A stretch of 10,740 bases of DNA from an uncultured bacterium. GTDB lineage: Bacteria > Actinomycetota > Coriobacteriia > Coriobacteriales > Coriobacteriaceae. Positions 6,789 through 10,740 of this stretch are shown piece after piece. The translations under genes were made by a program, and so were the position numbers. The stretch is from contig CAJMPK010000038.1 in the NCBI GenBank assembly GCA_905215205.1, positions 1 to 10,740 of the forward strand. The letters run 5' to 3'. The notes under the pieces are model-generated. The model worked only from the letters and a program-made list of their open reading frames with translations. It did not search any database and was not told the origin of the DNA. The stretch's first letter is position 1. Each line of letters opens with the position of its first letter.

Positions 6789-6832
6789 CGCGGACACACT
6801 CATCAAACAATCGAAAAGCGCCTCGCGCGTTG

Positions 6833-6857
6833 CAAATACGTCATCTAAGAGTATTTG
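6833..6857 (+). promoter_or_regulatory. Inverted repeat upstream of the zinc-ribbon gene
   Basis: CAAATAC (6833-6839) pairs with GTATTTG (6851-6857) around 11 bases. It overlaps a possible weak promoter: TTGCAA at 6830-6835 and TATTTG at 6852-6857, 16 bases apart. TGATAAT at 6871-6877 is another possible -10. It could be an operator or a weak YitT-gene terminator; neither is well supported. Confidence 0.3.
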
Positions 6858-6938
6858 TCCTCACATTGGGTGATAATGATGCCAAAGACATCGTTTGCGA
6901 TCCAGGTGATTCGCTCAAAATACGAAGGGATGATTTCG

Positions 6939-8243
6939 ATGTTCTGTTCGCAGTGTGGCGCTCCTATGGGCGATAACGACAAGTTCTGCGGCGTGTGCGG
7001 TGCTCCTAATGCCGGTGCTGCAGCTTCCGCCCCTCAGGGTCAGCCTCAGCAATTTGTCCCTCAGCCTCCCATGAACGCGTCCAAGGGCTGTACGGCTCAG
7101 GCGTTTGAGGATATGACCAAGACTCCGGGCGTGCTGCAGCGCGTGTGCCAGATCGCTTTTTTGCCGGCGCTTATCTGTGTCGTGTCGGTACTCGTTCTGT
7201 TCATCCCTGTTATCGGCGGTATTGCAGCTGCCATCGGCTTTTTGGCTGCCTACGTAGCGAGCGTGTGCGGTTCGGGCTTTGGCATCGAGTGGGGTCGCGA
7301 CCTGTCGCTTAAGATCGATGACGGCATGGATCGTCCGTTGATGCGTTCCACGTCGTTTGGTCTCGGAATCTTTTCGAGCGTTATTTCGGTCGTACTCGAG
7401 TTTATCGCTGCCATTCCCATTATCGGTGTAGTGCTTTCGCTGGTGGAGGGCGTGGTAATTGGCGCTGCGGGCTCGTATTCTTATTACGGCTCTTATGCGC
7501 TCGAGGCTGCGCTGTTTGGCTCGCTTGGCCTGCTTGTCCTGGCTATGATTGCCACGGCGGTCCTGGGGGTCTTCTTTAAGATGTTCGCCGACATTGCCGT
7601 GATGCACTTTGCGGTGACCGGTCGCGTCGAGAGCGCGTTTTCGCTCGATAAGGTTTGGGCAGCCTTTAAGAACAATAAGACCAAGCTGTTCTGCGCTTCG
7701 TTCCTTCCCGAGTTTTTGACGGGTCTGGTCGCCAACGTTGTCACATGGATCTTGACGGTCGTCTTTGGCGCCGTTGCCTCTGTCGGTATGTATAGCTACT
7801 ACTATCGTCCTACGGGTATTGAGGCGATTGTTACCGGCGGTGGCATCACACTCGTGCTGTTCCTGGTGCTGGTCGCTTTTGTCACCGTGTTTCTTACAGT
7901 CTTTGGCAAGATGCTCAAGCACCGTGCCGTTGGCTATTGGGCCGCACGCTATGCAAGCGAGTGGGCCGACGAGGACAAGGACGACGTCCTGACTTTTGTG
8001 TTGCCTTTCGAGAAGAAGTCCGCTGCTTCGGGTTACAGCGCTCCGGATGTCGCGCCTGAGCCCGAGCCCAAGCCTGAGCCGGCACCTGCACCCGCTCCCG
8101 CGCCCGAGCCTGAGCCGGCGCCCGAGCCTGAACCGGCGCCCGAGTCTGAGACGGCATCTGAGCCCGAGCCTGCGCCTGAGCCTGAGCCGGCACCTGAGTC
8201 GGCGTCCGAGCCAAGCTCCGACGAGGAGCCTCAGGACGAGTAG
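6939..8243 (+). CDS. Zinc-ribbon, multi-pass membrane protein (DUF4013-like) with Pro-Glu-Ala tail
   Basis: A 434-residue protein of unknown function. Residues 1-23 are a zinc ribbon with paired cysteines CSQC (3, 6) and CGVC (17, 20). A short Gln/Pro linker leads to a membrane domain (about 68-325) with about six hydrophobic segments. The segment FADIAVMHFAVTGRVESAFS (216-235) and the later GYWAARYASEW (332-342) resemble DUF4013 proteins. Residues about 372-434 are a low-complexity tail of PEPEPAPEP-type units ending in acidic residues. ATG at 6939 is chosen because AAGGGA (6925-6930) lies 8 bases upstream and the zinc ribbon begins right there; an upstream in-frame ATG at 6855 adds 28 unrelated residues. 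Cytosolic zinc ribbons joined to membrane domains often occur in sensing or scaffolding proteins, but no function can be assigned. It sits alone between the YitT gene and a convergent gene. Confidence 0.85.
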   Translation: MFCSQCGAPMGDNDKFCGVCGAPNAGAAASAPQGQPQQFVPQPPMNASKGCTAQAFEDMTKTPGVLQRVCQIAFLPALICVVSVLVLFIPVIGGIAAAIGFLAAYVASVCGSGFGIEWGRDLSLKIDDGMDRPLMRSTSFGLGIFSSVISVVLEFIAAIPIIGVVLSLVEGVVIGAAGSYSYYGSYALEAALFGSLGLLVLAMIATAVLGVFFKMFADIAVMHFAVTGRVESAFSLDKVWAAFKNNKTKLFCASFLPEFLTGLVANVVTWILTVVFGAVASVGMYSYYYRPTGIEAIVTGGGITLVLFLVLVAFVTVFLTVFGKMLKHRAVGYWAARYASEWADEDKDDVLTFVLPFEKKSAASGYSAPDVAPEPEPKPEPAPAPAPAPEPEPAPEPEPAPESETASEPEPAPEPEPAPESASEPSSDEEPQDE

Positions 8244-8255
8244 CCATGCCGTCTG

Positions 8256-8280
8256 CCATTTGGGGACGGGGTAGAAATGG
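8256..8280 (+). repeat. REP-like hairpin with GGGGACGGGG loop
   Basis: CCATTT (8256-8261) pairs with AAATGG (8275-8280) around the loop GGGGACGGGGTAG. It starts 12 bases after the stop of the zinc-ribbon gene and is followed by an A-rich stretch, not T-rich. The arms are short, so this is the weakest member of the set. The layout and G-rich loop match the other hairpins. Confidence 0.5.
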
Positions 8281-8301
8281 TAGAAAAAGCGCTTGAAGAA
8301 T

Positions 8302-8345
8302 GAGCGGGGGCGGACGTTTCGATACGTCTGCCCCCGCTCTGCTTT
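8302..8345. terminator. Bidirectional terminator between convergent genes
   Basis: GAGCGGGGGCGGACGT (8302-8317) pairs with ACGTCTGCCCCCGCTC (8324-8339). The stem is 16 bp with one G-T wobble and a 6-base loop, TTCGAT. The plus strand continues TCTGCTTTA; the minus strand continues with ATTCTTC. It lies between the ends of the zinc-ribbon gene and the minus-strand amidohydrolase gene and probably serves both. Confidence 0.8.
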
Positions 8346-8374
8346 AGCCAGGCTGTTATGGATGGGTGTGACGA

Positions 8375-9838
8375 CTACTCGTCGTGCTTCTCCTCACGGC
8401 GTGCAGCAGCGCGTGCGTCGTGGATGCCCTTGATCGCGGCGTGGCGAGCCGTTCGGGCATCATGGATGGCGTCGCGAGCCTCGGCGGTCGTCGCCTTGGC
8501 AGAGCGCAACTTGGCGGCCAGATCGGGGTTGGTTTCGGCGACCGCGGTAATCGCGGGGCCGTCGAGTTCCTCTTGCGTGGGCTCGGCCAAAAAGTCGATG
8601 GCATACTGGGCGGCCACCATGGAGCCCTTTGCCAGTACGGTCTCGTCAATCTTGTAAAAGCAGGAATGCTGGGCGTATGTGGCGCCAATCTTGGGGTTGC
8701 GCGTACCTACAAAGGCGAGCACGCCCGGTACGCGGCGCAGGTACTCCGAAAAATCCTCGCCCGAAAGCGTGCCACGATAATGGCCTTGGCCGGCGGGGCC
8801 CAGACACTTAATAACGGCCTGACGGCAGCGCTCGCTCGAGGCGACCTCGTTTTCGACCTTGTAGTTGGCGATGGTGTAGTCGGTGAGCTCTGCCTCGGCG
8901 CCCAAGGCGGCCGCGGTATGCTCCACGATGCGGCGCATAAGCTCCGGCATTTCCTCGTGGGTCGAATCTCCGTAGGTGCGCACCGTGCCGGCGAGGTAGG
9001 CGGTGCCGGCGATAACGTTGCGCGCGGTGCCGCCATGCAGCTCGCCGACGGTGATGACAGCCGGCTCATAGGGGCTGATCTCGCGCGAAACGATGGTCTG
9101 CAGGGCGTTGACGATCTCTGCCGCTACCATAACGGCGTCGTGGCCGCGCTGGGGCATGGCGCCGTGGCACGAGGTACCGCGGACATCGATGCGGAACCAG
9201 TCGGTATTGGCCATGCGCGGGCCGGGCTCGCAGCTCACGGTGCCGGCGTCAACCTCGCTCCAGATATGCGCGGCGTAGGCGCCATCGACGCCGTCGAGCA
9301 CGCCCGTGCCGATCATGAGTTTGGCGCCTTGGCCGTTTTCCTCACTGGGCTGGAAGACGATGCGGACCTCGCCGTGGATGTCGTCTGTCATATGGCGCAG
9401 GATCTGCAGCGTGCCGAGCATCATGGCGATGTGGCAGTCGTGGCCGCAGGCGTGCATGCAGCCCTCGTTGACGCTGGCGAACTCCTCGCCGGTCTGCTCG
9501 GTGACGGGCAGGGCGTCGATGTCGGCGCGCAGCAGGATGCGGCGGCGCGGCGTGCCGTCCTCGTGGTAGGCATCCGGCGCGGTACCGCGAAGCGTTGCCA
9601 CCAGGCCCGTCTTAAGGGGACGCTCGTAGGGGATATTCATGGCGTCGAGCTGGTTGGCGATGTCAGAAGTCGTGCGCTCTTCGGCGAGGCTCAGCTCCGG
9701 GTGCTTATGGAAGTGCCGACGCTGCTTAATGATGTAGGGTTCAAACTCGGCGGCGATATCTTGGATGGCTGCGGTGACGTCGTCAGCCGCGCGAGCCTCG
9801 GTCGCCGCCATAATCTGCTGTGCCTTGGTCTTCGTCAT
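8375..9838 (-). CDS. M20D-type metallo-amidohydrolase with C-terminal helical extension
   Basis: A 487-residue enzyme of the peptidase M20 family, subfamily D (hippurate hydrolase, indole-acetyl-amino-acid hydrolase and N-acetyl-diaminopimelate deacetylase group), which cleaves N-acyl bonds with two metal ions. Visible motifs: RHFHKHPELS (41-50); RADIDALPVTEQTG (104-117); MHACGHDCH (128-136), with likely ligands Cys131 and His133; PSEENGQGA (164-172), with Glu166/Glu167; AAHIW with His191; a dimerisation-type lid domain (about 204-320); and AQHSCFYKIDE with His391. The catalytic part ends near 418. A 70-residue Ala/Arg-rich tail follows with a repeated IHDAR unit. The start is the ATG at 9836-9838, with AAGGAG 10 bases upstream; a longer open frame to 10057 lacks family sequence. 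The substrate cannot be told from sequence. It is divergent from another amidohydrolase and convergent with the zinc-ribbon gene. Confidence 0.93.
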   Translation of the reverse strand: MTKTKAQQIMAATEARAADDVTAAIQDIAAEFEPYIIKQRRHFHKHPELSLAEERTTSDIANQLDAMNIPYERPLKTGLVATLRGTAPDAYHEDGTPRRRILLRADIDALPVTEQTGEEFASVNEGCMHACGHDCHIAMMLGTLQILRHMTDDIHGEVRIVFQPSEENGQGAKLMIGTGVLDGVDGAYAAHIWSEVDAGTVSCEPGPRMANTDWFRIDVRGTSCHGAMPQRGHDAVMVAAEIVNALQTIVSREISPYEPAVITVGELHGGTARNVIAGTAYLAGTVRTYGDSTHEEMPELMRRIVEHTAAALGAEAELTDYTIANYKVENEVASSERCRQAVIKCLGPAGQGHYRGTLSGEDFSEYLRRVPGVLAFVGTRNPKIGATYAQHSCFYKIDETVLAKGSMVAAQYAIDFLAEPTQEELDGPAITAVAETNPDLAAKLRSAKATTAEARDAIHDARTARHAAIKGIHDARAAARREEKHDE

Positions 9839-9889
9839 GGTCGATTTGCTCCTTGCTGGGTTGATCGCAAAATCGTACAGGCTCTTTCC

Positions 9890-9918
9890 AGTATGCCACC
9901 TGCCACTTGGCCTGGCAA
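9890..9918 (-). promoter_or_regulatory. Probable promoter of the M20D gene with overlapping palindrome
   Basis: On the minus strand, TTGCCA (9918-9913) and CATACT (9895-9890) are 17 bases apart, 52 bases before the start codon. The palindrome TGCCA-N7-TGGCA (9901-9917) covers the spacer and most of the -35. A related 11-base unit, TGCCGCTTGGC, repeats at 9929-9939 (compare TGCCACTTGGC at 9901-9911). This arrangement would suit a repressor site. The regulator is unknown. Confidence 0.45.
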
Positions 9919-9940
9919 AGCTGCCGTTTGCCGCTTGGCA

Positions 9941-9968
9941 TTTTGTAACCGAGGCGGGGGAGTACACT
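9941..9968 (+). promoter_or_regulatory. Weak candidate promoter for the divergent amidohydrolase
   Basis: TACACT (9963-9968) fits a TAnnnT -10 box. TTTTGT (9941-9946), 16 bases upstream, is a poor -35. It starts one base after the repeated TGCC units at 9901-9940, so those could control both directions. Confidence 0.25.
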
Positions 9969-10006
9969 CGGGGGTATTGAATTTTCTGCCAGAGATGGGG
10001 ATGTCC

Positions 10007-10740
10007 ATGCAACATATCGATCGGATTATCCGCTCCAAGAACGTCTTTACCGCGCAAGACGGCATCGATACCGCCCGCGAGCTGGCGATTGCCATCGCAG
10101 GCGACCGTATCGTCGCAGTTGGTGCGCCCGATGACGTGATCGCCGCCGCTCCCGCCGCCACGCCGGTTCTAGACTACGGCGAGCAGTTTGTCTGCCCCGG
10201 TTTCCATGACGCTCATCTGCACTTCTTCCATACCTCGGTCGGTTCCTCGCCGTACATGCTCATGGATATGGGCACGTCCGAGGCGGCACTGGTGCAGCAC
10301 GCGCTCGAGTTTTCCCAGGACCTGCCCGACGACGCTTGGGTTGTGACGCAGGGCTGGCGCGACTACCGTTGGGACCCGCCCGAGCATCCTACCAAGGCGT
10401 CGCTCGATGCGGCATTCCCCGATCGTCCCTGCGTTATGTACTCGGGCGACGGCCACACGCTGTGGCTCAACAGCCGCGCACTCGAGGCGCTCGGCGTCAC
10501 GCGCGACAGCGAGCCGCCGGCGGGCGGCAGCTACGACAAGGACGCAAACGGCGAGCTCACGGGCATTGCTCACGAAGCGGCTGCCATGCAGCTGTTGCCG
10601 CGCTGTCTTGAGTGGCTGGGCGAAGATCGCATCGCAAGCGCTTACGCCGATCAAATGAGGCGCATGGCCGAGCAGGGCATCACCTCGATCTGCGATATGT
10701 CGCTCATGCCCATGCCGGGCTGTGATTTTATCCGCGACGA
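10007..10740 (+). CDS. YtcJ-like amidohydrolase (amidohydrolase 3 family), 3'-truncated by window edge
   Basis: The first 244 residues of a metal-dependent hydrolase of the amidohydrolase superfamily; the frame is open to the end of the window. The N-terminal beta-sandwich part reads SKNVFTAQDG ... AIAIAGDRIVAVG. It is followed by the metal-binding HxH motif in CPGFHDAHLHF, the usual start of the TIM barrel. Later parts, WVVTQGWRDYRWDP, YSGDGHTLWLNSRALEALGV and GELTGIAHEAA, are typical of YtcJ-like proteins, which run to about 530-550 residues. The substrate is not predictable. ATG at 10007 is preferred because GGGG (9997-10000) is 6 bases upstream. ATGs at 9995 and 10001 are in frame and possible. 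The gene is divergent from the M20D hydrolase across a short shared control region, so a common regulator is plausible. Confidence 0.92.
   Translation, partial: MQHIDRIIRSKNVFTAQDGIDTARELAIAIAGDRIVAVGAPDDVIAAAPAATPVLDYGEQFVCPGFHDAHLHFFHTSVGSSPYMLMDMGTSEAALVQHALEFSQDLPDDAWVVTQGWRDYRWDPPEHPTKASLDAAFPDRPCVMYSGDGHTLWLNSRALEALGVTRDSEPPAGGSYDKDANGELTGIAHEAAAMQLLPRCLEWLGEDRIASAYADQMRRMAEQGITSICDMSLMPMPGCDFIRD

Noticed and set aside
5721..6806. Minus-strand open frame of 361 codons opposite the YitT gene
   Set aside because: It mirrors a well-supported gene, is rich in Arg/His/Asp/Gln as expected of an antisense shadow in GC-rich DNA, and matches no family.
6855..6938. Earlier start for the zinc-ribbon protein
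   Set aside because: The added 28 residues do not belong to the domain, and the ribosome site AAGGGA fits the ATG at 6939.
6915..7922. Minus-strand open frame of 335 codons opposite the zinc-ribbon gene
   Set aside because: Low-quality composition, no ribosome site, and fully inside a convincing plus-strand gene.
8047..8240. Repetitive DNA considered as a CRISPR or non-coding tandem repeat
   Set aside because: It lies in frame within a gene and encodes a Pro-Glu-Ala tail; there are no regular spacers or palindromic repeats.
9839..10057. Upstream extension of the M20D gene to a start at 10057
   Set aside because: It would cross the divergent promoter region and enter the start of the other amidohydrolase. 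The added residues match nothing, and a good AAGGAG precedes the ATG at 9836-9838.

Overview
The window looks like ordinary chromosomal core sequence from a GC-rich, low-copy-repeat actinobacterium, most likely Coriobacteriia and probably close to Collinsella. This assignment is an inference from GC-rich codon use, Actinobacteria-like TAnnnT -10 boxes, and the combination of an AmaP/DUF2273/Asp23 cassette with a large DUF6020-type membrane protein. It was not checked by a search. There is no sign of prophage, integrase, plasmid, CRISPR, rRNA or tRNA. No gene-free stretch exceeds about 210 bases.

Layout, left to right. (1) The 3' part of lgt (lipoprotein diacylglyceryl transferase) is followed by a large polytopic membrane protein with a big Cys-containing loop (DUF6020-like). 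(2) yebC, a conserved translation-associated factor, ends in a strong hairpin terminator whose T-run merges into a perfect TATAAT box. (3) That box probably drives a three-gene envelope-stress cassette: AmaP-like membrane anchor, DUF2273 small membrane protein (8-nt overlap) and Asp23/Gls24 protein. A perfect 15-bp hairpin closes it. (4) A YitT/DUF2179 membrane protein. (5) A zinc-ribbon plus multi-pass membrane protein (DUF4013-like) with a Pro-Glu-Ala tail, ending at a 16-bp hairpin shared with the convergent gene. (6) On the minus strand, an M20D-type metallo-amidohydrolase with an unusual helical C-terminal tail. (7) Divergent from it, the 5' part of a YtcJ-like amidohydrolase that runs off the window. 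The two hydrolases share a 168-base regulatory region containing a TGCCA-N7-TGGCA palindrome.

The most noteworthy structure not explained by genes is a family of small hairpins lying just after stop codons (lgt, DUF6020, asp23 and the zinc-ribbon gene). Each has two complementary arms around a loop carrying GGGGACAGG or a variant. Two of them, in opposite orientations, share an identical 24-base block. They resemble REP/RAYT-type dispersed palindromes. No convincing new multi-gene system is visible; much of the window concerns the cell envelope (lipoprotein maturation, Asp23 stress proteins, several uncharacterised membrane proteins).
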